Positions 23,071-31,538 of a stretch of DNA of 43,302 nucleotides are shown here, in pieces. A program made the position numbers and the translations under genes. The first letter of the stretch is position 1; each line of letters begins with the position of its first letter. Below the pieces are notes generated by a model. The model saw only the letters and a program-made list of their open reading frames with translations, searched no databases and had not been told where the DNA came from. The stretch comes from a virus: IMG/VR virus record IMGVR_UViG_3300034072_000812, positions 1 to 43,302 of that record. One strand, written 5' to 3'.

Positions 23071-23450
23071 CCCAAACGGCCTTCCAGGCAGGCGCCACGG
23101 TATGCGTCGCCAAATGCCGCGATGGAGGCCGGGATTTCATCCTGGAGTTGGAGCAGCGTTTCAACGGTCAGGTCGTAGCTAAAGTCCCACGAGTCGATTG
23201 CGTCGATCAGCTTCTTCACTGTCTTTTCGCCCCCCTTGGCGAACAGCGCCTCGAAGTCGATTTTCTCGCCTTCAGCAGGCTTCTCGGTGTCTGCGCTGTG
23301 ATACAGGTCGTTCAAAAACGCGCCGTATTCCTTGCGGGTGCGGTACTTGAACGTGGTGTTGATCGCGCCTTCTTCGCCGTCTGGCATGGTGAACTTGACG
23401 GGGAAAGGCTTGAACGTCTTGGGCTTGTTGCCGAGCTTGATGGTTGCCAT
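23064..23450 (-). CDS. Tail assembly chaperone (G-like)
   Basis: 128 aa. Starts MATIKLGNKPKTFKPFPVKF, with a mixed alpha/beta body (TTFKYRTRKEYGAFLNDL near residue 32) and a helical end (TVETLLQLQDEIPASIAAF). Its position, after the tail tube and before the tape measure, is that of the tail assembly chaperones that coat the tape measure during tail building. Its last codons GGA AAC TGA sit in a slippery site, so a share of ribosomes should continue into the T-like extension. Confidence 0.85.
   Translation of the reverse strand: MATIKLGNKPKTFKPFPVKFTMPDGEEGAINTTFKYRTRKEYGAFLNDLYHSADTEKPAEGEKIDFEALFAKGGEKTVKKLIDAIDSWDFSYDLTVETLLQLQDEIPASIAAFGDAYRGACLEGRLGN
23067..23076 (-). promoter_or_regulatory. 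Programmed -1 frameshift site
   Basis: The minus strand reads TTTGGGAAAC, two overlapping slippery heptamers (TTTGGGA and GGGAAAC, frame 0 as G GGA AAC) directly before the TGA at 23066-23064. Lambda uses GGGAAAG at the same place. Confidence 0.8.
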
Positions 23451-23556
23451 GATTTACTTTCTTCGCAGGGTTTGCAGAAATGCCCTTGCCCAGCCCGCGC
23501 GCCCTGCGAAGAGCGACACGAGCCGGGTAGGTGCGTGGGTGGCCTATGGCCGGAGA

Positions 23557-24210
23557 TCAGGAGGCGTAGCGCGTGGTGCGGTTGTTGCCCGAGACAGCGG
23601 CCGTCACGGTGTTGATCTGGCCGTCATTCATCTGCACGGACTCGTTCAGCGCCACGGTTCCGGGCACCAGCTGGATCTGGCCCGAGCGGGTCACGATGCG
23701 CAGGATGGTGTTTGTCTGCACGTCGGTCAGCGACTTCAGAGCGGCATAACCAGCAGAGCCGATGGCGTCGGCGTCAAGGGTCAGCGTGTAGTCAGTGCCG
23801 TTGAAACCGTCGTTCATCTTGTAGCGAACGTCGCTTTCCAGGTACTTGTAATCCACCGTGATGGGGTCTCCGCCAGAGCTGGAGACGGCAGTAATCATGG
23901 TGATCTGCTGCCAGGTAGATACCTTGCGCACCGAGCCAGCGCCAGCGCCCACAGGGAAGAAGGTGGTAGACGTGGTGTCCATGCCTTCCAGCGTGATCGA
24001 GGTGTTCAGCACCACGTTCTTGATGCGGGCAGCGCGCAGGTTCAGACGACCCCAGCCGCTGGAGACTTCCACGAAATCGCCGTTGGCAAGGCCAGTGGTG
24101 CTAGCCATCGTCAGAACGCATTCGGTGGCGTTGCTGGCTGCGCTGAAAGAGAGTGCGGTTGCAAAAACGGAGGCGACGAAAATATTCGTGCCGGTTGGTA
24201 CTTGTGCCAT
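23557..24210 (-). CDS. Major tail tube protein
   Basis: 217 aa, beta-rich, starting MAQVPTGTNIFVASVFA, with NGDFVEVSSGWGRLNLRAARIKN early (two strings), WQQITMITAVSSSGGDP near residue 100, and DYTLTLDADAIGSAGYAAL near 140. This matches phage tail tube proteins of lambda gpV/phi-type. It is placed after the tail completion genes and before the tail chaperone, as usual. AAAGG precedes the start. Two hairpins upstream may tune its expression. Confidence 0.88.
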   Translation of the reverse strand: MAQVPTGTNIFVASVFATALSFSAASNATECVLTMASTTGLANGDFVEVSSGWGRLNLRAARIKNVVLNTSITLEGMDTTSTTFFPVGAGAGSVRKVSTWQQITMITAVSSSGGDPITVDYKYLESDVRYKMNDGFNGTDYTLTLDADAIGSAGYAALKSLTDVQTNTILRIVTRSGQIQLVPGTVALNESVQMNDGQINTVTAAVSGNNRTTRYAS

Positions 24211-24230
24211 TTTGTGGGCCTTTCAGAAAT

Positions 24231-24253
24231 GAAAAAACCCGCTCGGGGCGGGT
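24231..24253 (-). terminator. Hairpin with T run upstream of the tail tube gene
   Basis: Minus strand: ACCCGC-CCCGA-GCGGGT followed by TTTTTC. It is terminator-shaped but sits inside the late operon, so it would have to be read through (antitermination) or serve to stabilise the 5' end of the tail tube message. Confidence 0.6.
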
Positions 24254-24277
24254 CTGGGTTGCGCCCACAAGGGGCAA

Positions 24278-24312
24278 GAAAAAAGCCCCGCCCGGTTTCC
24301 CGAGAGGGGCTT
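24278..24312 (-). terminator. Hairpin with T run downstream of the tail completion gene
   Basis: Minus strand: AAGCCCC and GGGGCTT enclose a 16-nt loop that can itself pair (TCGGG/CCCGG part), followed by TTTTTTC. Tandem with the hairpin at 24231. Confidence 0.6.
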
Positions 24313-24342
24313 GCTTGGTTGGCTTTCGCCTAAATCAGTGGG

Positions 24343-24696
24343 TTATCTGGCTGCCCAGATAGAAAAGCGCTGAATGCGCCCGAACACTTCCGGGTCTTCG
24401 TCTTCGCCTGGTGATGGCTCGCCCATCGGGGTGGCGGAAAAGACGGTGGTGAGGCAAAGCGCGTCTTCGATTGCACGGATCATGGAAAGCGCTTCCTTTT
24501 CGGTCGTGCTCCAAACGCTGATCTGCACGGCTGTGTTCCGCTTGTCTGGCGCTGTGTTGTCCAGAAACCTTAGCGACTCGCCTCCAAACCCAAGGTACGT
24601 GACAAACGGCTTTGCAGTTCCGTATGGAGCCACCTTCACGAACACGCGCGGGCAAATGGTCTTCAGCAGCGTGTGCAAGTCTGCTTCCATCGTCAT
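24343..24696 (-). CDS. Tail completion protein (DUF3168-like)
   Basis: 117 aa. MEADLHTLLKTICPRVF, PFVTYLGFG near residue 30, and NTAVQISVWSTTEKEALSMI near 54 follow the pattern of DUF3168/gp17-like tail completion proteins, which cap the tail tube at the head side. ATGA overlap with the preceding gp10-like gene. It ends before two hairpins. Confidence 0.82.
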   Translation of the reverse strand: MTMEADLHTLLKTICPRVFVKVAPYGTAKPFVTYLGFGGESLRFLDNTAPDKRNTAVQISVWSTTEKEALSMIRAIEDALCLTTVFSATPMGEPSPGEDEDPEVFGRIQRFSIWAAR

Positions 24697-25124
24697 TTCT
24701 TCACCTCCGCGATGTAGCGCGTCTTGATGGCTTCGCGTACCTGGGCGCGGGTTTCGACCACCGAGCGGGCGATGAACGGATCAGCGGCGGTGCGGCTGGT
24801 GCCGTTGTGGACGATGTACCCATACGGGGCTTTGTCCTTGTTGAAACTCACCTGATAAGTGCTCACGTCCTTGTAGCTCTTGTCCTTGCTGAAAACCTGA
24901 TAGATCGAGTCACGCAAGTTTCCGGGCGCATATGGCCCGTACTTCTTGCCACGGATGTAGAAGTAGTGCGATGCGTCAGACACCGGGGCGTTGAGCTTTG
25001 CGCGGTCATAGATGACTTGCACGCCCGCTTGCGCGGCTGGCCGTGTTGCGGCGTGGAGCTTGTCGGCCTCGGCGCGTAGCTGCTCCTTGAATCGGCCAAT
25101 GTCCATGCGAACGGTCATGCCCAT
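24693..25124 (-). CDS. HK97 gp10-like minor tail component
   Basis: 143 aa. RMDIGRFKEQLRAEADKLHA at the start, AGVQVIYDRAKLNAPVSD near residue 34, GNLRDSIYQVF near 68, YGYIVHNGTSRTAADPF near 101. This is the classical HK97 gp10 pattern (RxxAPxxxGxLRxSI, then a C-terminal PFxxRS). It belongs to the neck/tail terminator set and overlaps the next gene. Confidence 0.88.
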   Translation of the reverse strand: MGMTVRMDIGRFKEQLRAEADKLHAATRPAAQAGVQVIYDRAKLNAPVSDASHYFYIRGKKYGPYAPGNLRDSIYQVFSKDKSYKDVSTYQVSFNKDKAPYGYIVHNGTSRTAADPFIARSVVETRAQVREAIKTRYIAEVKK

Positions 25125-25125
25125 T

Positions 25126-25455
25126 TCAGTTCACCACTTCACACGCCAGAAACATGCTGGCGCGGTCCTTGTGGTTTGGGAAAACGTTGTTGATCTGAAA
25201 CACCGTTCCGTCATGCTTGCTAACCAGGCGCATCGCGCTCGTAACGCCTGCGCGCTTGCGCAGAAGCATTGACACCTTTGTCACCGATGTGTCCGCGCCT
25301 GCGCGAATTGACTCGATGCCAGAGAGGTAGGCAGGCTCGCACCACACCTCGGCAATGGTCACCCAGACGCCGGGGATTGGTTGCCCGAGTTCATCCTGGC
25401 CGGTGCCAGGCTGTTGAAGGAGGCACTTGAGGGAGATGCGTCCGGCTTGCATCAT
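25126..25455 (-). CDS. Head-tail adaptor (head closure) protein
   Basis: 109 aa. MQAGRISLKCLLQQPGTGQDELGQ, W.TIAEVWCEPAYLSG and FQINNVFP match the phage head-tail joining family (SPP1 gp16-like), which seals the capsid after DNA packaging. It overlaps the connector gene by four bases and lies one base before the gp10-like gene. Confidence 0.85.
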   Translation of the reverse strand: MMQAGRISLKCLLQQPGTGQDELGQPIPGVWVTIAEVWCEPAYLSGIESIRAGADTSVTKVSMLLRKRAGVTSAMRLVSKHDGTVFQINNVFPNHKDRASMFLACEVVN

Positions 25456-25925
25456 GCGTACACCTTGAACGGCTGGAGCAGGTGGTCAGCGCCGTTGGGT
25501 AGCGCGGACACAGACGCGCCCACCACTGCGTCCTCACGATGGGCATACAGGTGCCCAACGGTCAGCAGCACGGCGGCCTTGATCTGGTCGTTGACGACGA
25601 TGCCATCAAACACTTGGCGATACGCCACCAGGGCGCGCATGTAGGAGTTTTCTGCGGCCTGCAGGGCTGCGGCTTGCTCGTTCGCATCGGTCATGGCCTG
25701 GGCTGCGGTGATGGCGGCTTCTTTCGCAGCGGTGGCGGCGGTGAGCGCAGCAGGGGCGGCGGTCATCGCGGTCTGCAGTGCGGTGCCATCGGCATACACG
25801 CCCCTGTCCATGGCCTTGATGGCGGCCTGCTCGGCGGCGTTGATGTAGAGGCCGATCAGGGCGTCTTCATCGGTGCCGTCCACACGCAGGTGTAGCTTGG
25901 CCTCGGCCAACGTCACGAAGCTCAT
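25452..25925 (-). CDS. Head-tail connector protein (gp6-like) with an Ala-rich insertion
   Basis: 157 aa. The N-terminus VTLAEAKLHLRVDGTDEDALIGLYINAAEQ (two short strings) and the C-terminus QIKAAVLLTVGHLYAHRE are the two halves of the HK97 gp6/DUF3599-like connector fold. Between them (about residues 48-95) is an Ala/Thr-rich helical insertion (MTAAPAALTAATAAKEAAI), longer than usual. It forms the adaptor ring under the portal. Confidence 0.85.
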   Translation of the reverse strand: MSFVTLAEAKLHLRVDGTDEDALIGLYINAAEQAAIKAMDRGVYADGTALQTAMTAAPAALTAATAAKEAAITAAQAMTDANEQAAALQAAENSYMRALVAYRQVFDGIVVNDQIKAAVLLTVGHLYAHREDAVVGASVSALPNGADHLLQPFKVYA

Positions 25926-26131
25926 TTGTTCTCCGGCGCGGCCTTGTGGGCCTTGGTGCTTGCAGGCTTGGATGCCTTTTCTTTTGGCGCTCCATCCGTG
26001 GCCCAGCCTTCGGACAGAGCAACGGCGATCATTTCTTGATCGTCTGCATCGACCTCCTGCCCGGTCACGTAGTCAGCGCGTCGGCATCCGCCGTGCCAGT
26101 AGGTGAAGTCTTTGGTGATGGTGAGTTTCAT
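25922..26131 (-). CDS. Small head-associated protein (69 aa)
   Basis: 69 aa. KLTITKDFTYWHGGCRRADY then GQEVDADDQEMIAVALSEGWA and a Lys/Ala/Pro-rich tail. Small proteins of this pattern (short beta domain plus basic disordered tail) usually lie between the capsid and connector genes in HK97-type operons. Its role is unknown. ATGA overlap with the connector gene. Confidence 0.65.
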   Translation of the reverse strand: MKLTITKDFTYWHGGCRRADYVTGQEVDADDQEMIAVALSEGWATDGAPKEKASKPASTKAHKAAPENK

Positions 26132-26140
26132 GGGAGTGCC

Positions 26141-26165
26141 AAAAGAAAAGGCCCCGAGGGGCCTT
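26141..26165 (-). terminator. Rho-independent terminator after the capsid gene
   Basis: Minus strand: AAGGCCC-CTCG-GGGCCTT followed by TTCTTTT. It lies five bases after the capsid stop. With the hairpin at 27572 it brackets the capsid gene. Confidence 0.75.
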
Positions 26166-26169
26166 GGTT

Positions 26170-27555
26170 TTAGGATGCTGCGATCTTGAGCAGCTTAATT
26201 GCCTGTGTGTTGCGCAGCTTCGCGCCTACACGCTTACGTACATAAAATTTCACGAAGCCGGGGGTGGTGATTTCGTCGCGGGTGATGCGCATGCCCACGC
26301 GGTCGGCGATCAGGTAGCCTTCCTTGAAGTCGCCGAAGGCCAGGGAGAACGCGCCAGCGCCGACGGCGGGCATGTCTTCCGCTTCGGTGATGCCGTAGCC
26401 CATGAAGGTTGCAGGCTGTCCGGCTGTCAGGGCGGGTTGCCACAGGTACTGGCCCGAGGTGTCCTTGTACTTGCGCAGCGCGGCCAAAACCAGCTTGGAC
26501 GTCACCCATTGGGCGTTGTTGCGGTAGCGAGCGCGCAGCGAGTACACCAGGTCATAGAACACATCGGCGCTGGTGGGCAGTGCAGCGGCTTGGCCCGAGG
26601 CGATGTACTGCAGCGTGCCGAATGCGCGGCTGGAATCGGCGGTTGTGACTGGGGTGGGGCCAGCCAGGAAACCGGTGGGTTTCTTGGTGCCATTGCCGCT
26701 CACAAACGCAGCGCCTTCGCCTTGCGCGATGGCTTCGGCTGCGGACATGGTGAGCCAGCTTTCCACATCAAAGAACAGATCGTCCAGCGACTCTTCCGAT
26801 GCCTGGGGCTTGGCAGATGCCATGCCGAACGTCGGGGCCACTTCTGCCAGGTCTGGCGTGTTCGTCTGGCTGCGGGTGTCGGTTTCGCCCACCCACTCAA
26901 AACCAGCGCCGTTGATGTCGAACAGTTCCTTGTAGTCAGGGCTGCCCACAGTGCGCACGGTAGCGATTTGGCGGATAGGGGAAATGTCCACAGACAGGCG
27001 GGCGATCTGGCGCTCGATGATTTCGGGCAGCGCAAAGCCACCAGCGGAGCCGGTAGAGGTGACGGTCTGCGTGGCGCGGGTTTCGCGGCCATCGCGGTTC
27101 TTGGCTTCCAGTTGCTTCGCGGCGGCTGCGGTCTTTTGCTGGCGCTCATGGTCGCCAGGAGCGCGCATCCAGTCCAGGAAGGCATGGCGGTATTCCACAG
27201 CCTCCTTGCTTTCGCCCTCTTGACGGCCACCGTCCATCACGCCGGGACGCGACAGCTTGGTTTCCATCTTTTCCATCTTGGACTTGACCTCGTTCAGGCC
27301 GTCGATGTGTGCATCGATCTTGGCGAGCTTGGCGTCCAGGGCTTCGGTCGAGGCGCCAGACTTCACCGCTTCGATGCGGGCGTCGTTGGTCTTCTTGTAC
27401 TCATCGAAGGCCGTGGCGATCTTGTCCAGGGCATCGGCCACAGACTTGACGCTGGGTTCGTCGCGCTTTTCGTAGGCGCCGACGGCTTGGGCCTTGGCCG
27501 TGAATGCGGCCATGTGGGCGGCCATGACGGCCAGGAGTGTGTTTGCTTTACGCAT
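26170..27555 (-). CDS. Major capsid protein, HK97 family
   Basis: 461 aa. Residues 1-105 form a charged coiled-coil delta domain (VADALDKIATAFDEYKKTND) that acts as internal scaffold and is probably removed by the protease encoded just upstream. The HK97 fold follows: GSAGGFALPEIIERQIARL near 177, TNTPDLAEVAPTFG near 240, DLFFDVESWL near 268, a Gly-rich loop FVSGNGTKKPTGFL near 290, and the end YVRKRVGAKLRNTQAIKLLK. Start 27555 is chosen because the upstream terminator hairpin excludes earlier starts. Confidence 0.93.
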   Translation of the reverse strand: MRKANTLLAVMAAHMAAFTAKAQAVGAYEKRDEPSVKSVADALDKIATAFDEYKKTNDARIEAVKSGASTEALDAKLAKIDAHIDGLNEVKSKMEKMETKLSRPGVMDGGRQEGESKEAVEYRHAFLDWMRAPGDHERQQKTAAAAKQLEAKNRDGRETRATQTVTSTGSAGGFALPEIIERQIARLSVDISPIRQIATVRTVGSPDYKELFDINGAGFEWVGETDTRSQTNTPDLAEVAPTFGMASAKPQASEESLDDLFFDVESWLTMSAAEAIAQGEGAAFVSGNGTKKPTGFLAGPTPVTTADSSRAFGTLQYIASGQAAALPTSADVFYDLVYSLRARYRNNAQWVTSKLVLAALRKYKDTSGQYLWQPALTAGQPATFMGYGITEAEDMPAVGAGAFSLAFGDFKEGYLIADRVGMRITRDEITTPGFVKFYVRKRVGAKLRNTQAIKLLKIAAS

Positions 27556-27571
27556 GGTGGTGCTTTCTGAA

Positions 27572-27598
27572 ATAAAAAAAGCCACCCGAAGGTGGCTT
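27572..27598 (-). terminator. Rho-independent terminator before the capsid gene
   Basis: Minus strand: AAGCCACC-TTCG-GGTGGCTT followed by TTTTT. It lies between the protease stop and the capsid start, inside the late operon. Confidence 0.75.
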
Positions 27599-27617
27599 GT
27601 TGGTGATGACGGGTTCG

Positions 27618-28316
27618 TCAGGAGGTGAGGGAACGCAGCAGCCTGTCGGCTGACTTCATTGCAGCGACGGTCGAATCCACGGAATCCCTCCGCACTTCGC
27701 CCATGCGCATGACGCGCGACACAAAGGCCGTCGCGTCGCTTTTGCTGAACCCGGCATCACGCAGGACTTTTTCAGCATCTTTTGGGGCCTGCAGTTCGTC
27801 TGCAGACTTCACATTCGTAACCCGCGCCTTTTCGTTGGCGGGGAAGGTGACCAGGGAGACTTCCCACAGGTCAATGGCCGTGAGGGTGCGCACTTCCGTA
27901 TCGCGGTCGTAGGCCCATTCCTTGGACATGAACCCGATTGACAGACCGTTGAGCGCGCCCATCTTTAGCAGGGCGTGGGCCTCCTTGCCCTTGACGGTTT
28001 CCATGGCGAGCTGGCCCTTGATGCGCAGGCCCTTTTCGTCTTCGACCATCTCTGTCCAGACGCCGATAGGCTTGTCGGCGTCGTGCTGCCAGAGCATGGC
28101 GGGCATGGTGCCTGCCGCCTTGTGGTCTTTCAGGGATTGGATGAAGGCGCCCTTGGCAATCACGTCGTCGTAGTTGTCACGCACGCCGAAGACGGAGCCG
28201 TAGCCCTCCACAGTTCCATCGTCGCCTGCGGCCTTGATCTGCAGAGCGAAGGAGCGCACTTCGCGCCCGCCGCCCGCATCCTCGCGCTCAGGGCGCTGTG
28301 GTGTCTTGGTTCGCAT
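27618..28316 (-). CDS. HK97-type prohead protease
   Basis: 232 aa, herpesvirus-assemblin-like serine protease (family U35/S78). GTVEGYGSVFGVRDNYDDVIAKGAF (as two strings) at 34-58, MLWQHDADKPIGVW near 74 with the catalytic His, ALNGLSIGF near 121 with the catalytic Ser, and DLWEVSLVTFPANEKARV near 148. It cleaves the capsid delta domain during maturation. It overlaps the portal gene by 29 bases. The last 50 residues form an additional helical region. Confidence 0.92.
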   Translation of the reverse strand: MRTKTPQRPEREDAGGGREVRSFALQIKAAGDDGTVEGYGSVFGVRDNYDDVIAKGAFIQSLKDHKAAGTMPAMLWQHDADKPIGVWTEMVEDEKGLRIKGQLAMETVKGKEAHALLKMGALNGLSIGFMSKEWAYDRDTEVRTLTAIDLWEVSLVTFPANEKARVTNVKSADELQAPKDAEKVLRDAGFSKSDATAFVSRVMRMGEVRRDSVDSTVAAMKSADRLLRSLTS

Positions 28317-29529
28317 TGGTGTTTCCTTCTGTCGCTGTGCCGCTGCTCATGTTCATCGGCTTGAGATATTCATCACCGCCTGGGCGTGGATCCCAGCCCT
28401 CTTCATCGCGGTATTCGTTCGGGCTCATAAGCCCCATTTCAACCATCGTGCGGGCGTAAACAGCGCGATCCTTGATAGACCCGGCGCGCATGTAGCGGGT
28501 GTCGAACTCTCCGAACAGCGGCCCTGCCCCGTCCAGCAGCATTTCATCGATGCGCTGTGTCCATGCCTTGTGCCATGGCGCCAGGCAGTGGATCAGGTGC
28601 GCGGCAAAGAATGCCTCGGAACTGGCGAAAGTGCTGGTCTTGTCGGAGTGCCCCACCATGATCGGGAAGACCCCATAACCCCGGCAGATTTCCTCAATCT
28701 GCAGGCGCCGGGTTTCAACATGCTGCGCATCGACCCCGGTTTGCGTCGTGGGTTGCCACTTTGCAGCCCGATCCAGTACCAGGGGCGTCCCGGCACCAGC
28801 GGGGCCAGTCTGTGTCTTGATCCATGCGCTGATGCGTTTGTGCTGCTCTTCCGTGAGGTTGCCGTCAACGCTGTATGTGCCGCTGGGGCGCAGCCCGTTC
28901 TCGTGCATGGCCGCTTGGCTGCGTTCGGTCGCCATCGCAAGGCCGATTGCGGAGCGGGCCAGCGCCACAGCATTCATGCTGCCCACCCAATCCCACTGCA
29001 CGCCGTTCAGGACAAAGACGTCATCCGGGCCGAACTCGCCGATCAAACCAAACTCGTCCCAGCACCGGTAGCGCACCTCGTAGCGCGAGACTTTCTGCAC
29101 ATCCCAGTTACCCGGCATGACAGGAATCAGCTCTTTCACGCGGCCATTCAGGCCCTTGACCTTGATGGACAAACCCGCGCCGGTCAGCGCGGCGTGAATG
29201 GTCATCTGCCGACGCCATTCAAAGCTGGTCTGCCACTCGTTCGGGCGGCGAGACAACAGCCGGTATTCCGGGATGTTGGTCGCCTTCTGGCGTGTGCCGT
29301 CCTGCATCTCGCGGAACACATGCAGGTCAGGCGTTGCGCAGCCATCGGCAATCACCTTCACGCACGCAAGGACTGTCGCCACCTGCAGCGCTGTCTTGTC
29401 CGTGACGGCGACTCCGGCGACAGTGCCGCCGCCCACGCCGTCGATCAGGCTTGCCACCTGGTCGTAGGTGAGCTGGGCAGCTTTGCGGCCCAAGAGTCGG
29501 TCAAGGAGTTTCAAGGTGTGGTTTCCCAA
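28288..29529 (-). CDS. Portal protein, HK97 family
   Basis: 413 aa. The core covers about residues 45-370: TALQVATVLACVKVIADG, FEWRRQMTIHAALTGAG, PVMPGNWDVQ, ATERSQAAMHENGLRPSG, VDAQHVETRRLQIEEICRGYG, VGHSDKTSTFASSEAF. These are standard HK97 portal signatures. It forms the ring through which DNA enters and leaves the head. It overlaps terminase upstream by 19 bases and the protease downstream by 29. Confidence 0.93.
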   Translation of the reverse strand: MGNHTLKLLDRLLGRKAAQLTYDQVASLIDGVGGGTVAGVAVTDKTALQVATVLACVKVIADGCATPDLHVFREMQDGTRQKATNIPEYRLLSRRPNEWQTSFEWRRQMTIHAALTGAGLSIKVKGLNGRVKELIPVMPGNWDVQKVSRYEVRYRCWDEFGLIGEFGPDDVFVLNGVQWDWVGSMNAVALARSAIGLAMATERSQAAMHENGLRPSGTYSVDGNLTEEQHKRISAWIKTQTGPAGAGTPLVLDRAAKWQPTTQTGVDAQHVETRRLQIEEICRGYGVFPIMVGHSDKTSTFASSEAFFAAHLIHCLAPWHKAWTQRIDEMLLDGAGPLFGEFDTRYMRAGSIKDRAVYARTMVEMGLMSPNEYRDEEGWDPRPGGDEYLKPMNMSSGTATEGNTNANQDTTAP

Positions 29530-31169
29530 AATGATTTTTCAGACGCTGGGTTCAGCGACATAAGCGTCACCGCGTTAAACAGCGCCATCAGCAAGTCAAT
29601 CTTCGCGCTGCCTGCGGCCTGTTTTGTGATGATTACGGCGTTTCCTCTTGGCTCCACCTTGGCATTGCCTACGCACCACGCCATGATTGGTTGCCCGCTG
29701 TGGACTAGCACGCCTTCGGCCAGCTTGCGCTCGGCAGTCTTGATCGCGCCCGTTAAACGCCATCCCTGCGTCACACCAACCATCTTTGCCTCGGGTATCT
29801 CGGCCTCTGCCAGTGCGTCAGTGATGCCGCCCAATCCAGCCGGGTCGCAGCCGATCTTGTCCAGCAGGCCGCGCGCTTCGATCAATGCGCAGATGCTGGC
29901 AACGTCTGCCACGTCATCACCGATGTTTTTCACCAGCGTCAAATCGCCATCCTTGGCGAAGTCGTGCAGGCGCGGTGCAATGTCCTTGCGCCTTTCCAGC
30001 ACGGAGGGATGCGCCCATCCGTGGCACCACGTCAGCCATTCGCGGGTTTCTTTGTCCCGGCCTACTACGGCCAAACCAAGCAAGTCATCCAGGCCGCCGC
30101 CGTCAATGCCTACATCCACCACTTCGGAGCGGTCTAGCAGTTGATCCAGCGTCAGGCCGGGGGCTTTGGCCTGGGCCTCCCAGAAGTCGGCACCTGCCCA
30201 ACGGTCGGAGCGGAGGTTTAGGCCTATCTCTACGTTGGCGTGCTTCGCCATGAAGCCACGGAACGAGTCGCCTCCAGCCAATTCGGCCTTCTTGAACTCG
30301 CGCTCAAGGAACGCTTGATCTACGGAGAACCCCATGTTGGGATTCACCATCGCCATGTTTTCCAGCTTCAGGCAGTCGCCGTTAGCCACCATCTCGGGCG
30401 GGTGCTCGAAGATCACTGGCACGAACGCCGGGTCAATAATCTTGCCGTCGCGCACGTCGCGGGCGTAGTCCAACTTCTGCTTGAACACGCCTGCCGGTGG
30501 TTCGTCCGACTGCGTGGTAAGCCAGATCACGAAGCCCTCGGGACGCGATGCCAGGCCGCCCAAGGCTTCCCGGAACATGTTCTCGGCGCTCGGCATCTTG
30601 CCGAACAGGTGAAGCTCGTCCACCAGGGTGCCAACCGACTTCTTGCCGCCGACCGTGTTCTGGTCTGCCGCCAGCACCTTCAAGGCCGCCCCGCTCTCGC
30701 GGTGGGTGATGGTCTTGATGTGCGTCTGCACATGCATCAGGACTTCGAGGTCTTCGTCCTTCTGCACCATGTCGCGGGCTGGCGCGAACGCATTATTTGC
30801 CACCTCCACCGTGGGGGCCAGTACGGAAAACTCAGCCGACTGACGCCAGTTCAAAATGACCGCAGTCATCATGATTCCGGCTGCGATGGTCGATTTTGAG
30901 TTTTTCTTCGGAATGAGAATGAACCATTCCGTGATGAGCCTGCGCCCGCTGTCTGCGTCGTAGGCCCCGAAGATCGAGCGCACCAGATCGAAAACCCACT
31001 CTGCGCACGACTCGCCAAATGTCGGGCTTCCAGGCGCGTCCACGATCTTCAATTGCTTGAAGATGGCAAGCGCCTGCTCTGCCTGCTCAGGGAAGATAGG
31101 CGGCGGAATGATGGACTTCCCCGTCTTGAGCCGATCAGCCCAATCGACGCATGAGGTAGTCCATTCCAT
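29511..31169 (-). CDS. terL: Terminase large subunit
   Basis: 552 aa. The ATPase part has the Walker A variant LIPKKNSKSTIAAG near residue 88, used by HK97-type terminases, the Walker B VDELHLFG near 188, and the coupling motif WLTTQSDEPPAG near 216. The nuclease part shows VGIDGGGLDDLLGLAVVG near 352 and later acidic residues. It translocates DNA into the prohead and cuts it. It lies four bases after the small subunit gene. Confidence 0.93.
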   Translation of the reverse strand: MEWTTSCVDWADRLKTGKSIIPPPIFPEQAEQALAIFKQLKIVDAPGSPTFGESCAEWVFDLVRSIFGAYDADSGRRLITEWFILIPKKNSKSTIAAGIMMTAVILNWRQSAEFSVLAPTVEVANNAFAPARDMVQKDEDLEVLMHVQTHIKTITHRESGAALKVLAADQNTVGGKKSVGTLVDELHLFGKMPSAENMFREALGGLASRPEGFVIWLTTQSDEPPAGVFKQKLDYARDVRDGKIIDPAFVPVIFEHPPEMVANGDCLKLENMAMVNPNMGFSVDQAFLEREFKKAELAGGDSFRGFMAKHANVEIGLNLRSDRWAGADFWEAQAKAPGLTLDQLLDRSEVVDVGIDGGGLDDLLGLAVVGRDKETREWLTWCHGWAHPSVLERRKDIAPRLHDFAKDGDLTLVKNIGDDVADVASICALIEARGLLDKIGCDPAGLGGITDALAEAEIPEAKMVGVTQGWRLTGAIKTAERKLAEGVLVHSGQPIMAWCVGNAKVEPRGNAVIITKQAAGSAKIDLLMALFNAVTLMSLNPASEKSFWETTP

Positions 31170-31172
31170 TGT

Positions 31173-31538
31173 TTAAACCTTCTTGCCTCCCGCTGCTACG
31201 AGCTTCGGCGGTGTTGCGATAGCAAATTTGCTGGCAACCTTCTTGGCTGCGTCTGCCTGCTGCTCTTTCTTACCACCCTCGCCCAGCTTGGCGTGCATGA
31301 ACGGCATCAGCGCCTTGGCAGCATCGGCACGCAGCTTTACATCGGCCTCAAGATCGTTCATCAGCGCCAGCAGAAACAACTTCGGGTCTTTGTGTGCCAG
31401 GGTCACGCCTTGCGGGATGTCCACAACAGGCAATTCAGACTCTGGCGCAGGGACTGGAATCACCAGCTTCTGCGGCTCTTTCGGTTTGCGGCCAGCGCCA
31501 TGCCTAGCGCCGCCGCTACGCCCTTTGGCTCCAGCCAT
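31173..31538 (-). CDS. terS: Terminase small subunit
   Basis: 121 aa. The N-terminus AGAKGRSGGARHGAGRKPKEP is the basic start typical of phage small terminases of this type. The middle (LALMNDLEADVKLRADAAKALMPF) is helical. The C-terminus is Lys/Ala-rich. The start at 31538 follows AAAGGAAA. It recognises the packaging site, presumably the cos-like sequence just upstream. Confidence 0.8.
   Translation of the reverse strand: MAGAKGRSGGARHGAGRKPKEPQKLVIPVPAPESELPVVDIPQGVTLAHKDPKLFLLALMNDLEADVKLRADAAKALMPFMHAKLGEGGKKEQQADAAKKVASKFAIATPPKLVAAGGKKV

Noticed and set aside
26164-30144. Plus-strand open frames of 468 and 636 codons opposite capsid, protease, portal and terminase
   Set aside because: Same shadow effect; the minus-strand genes have clear family motifs throughout.
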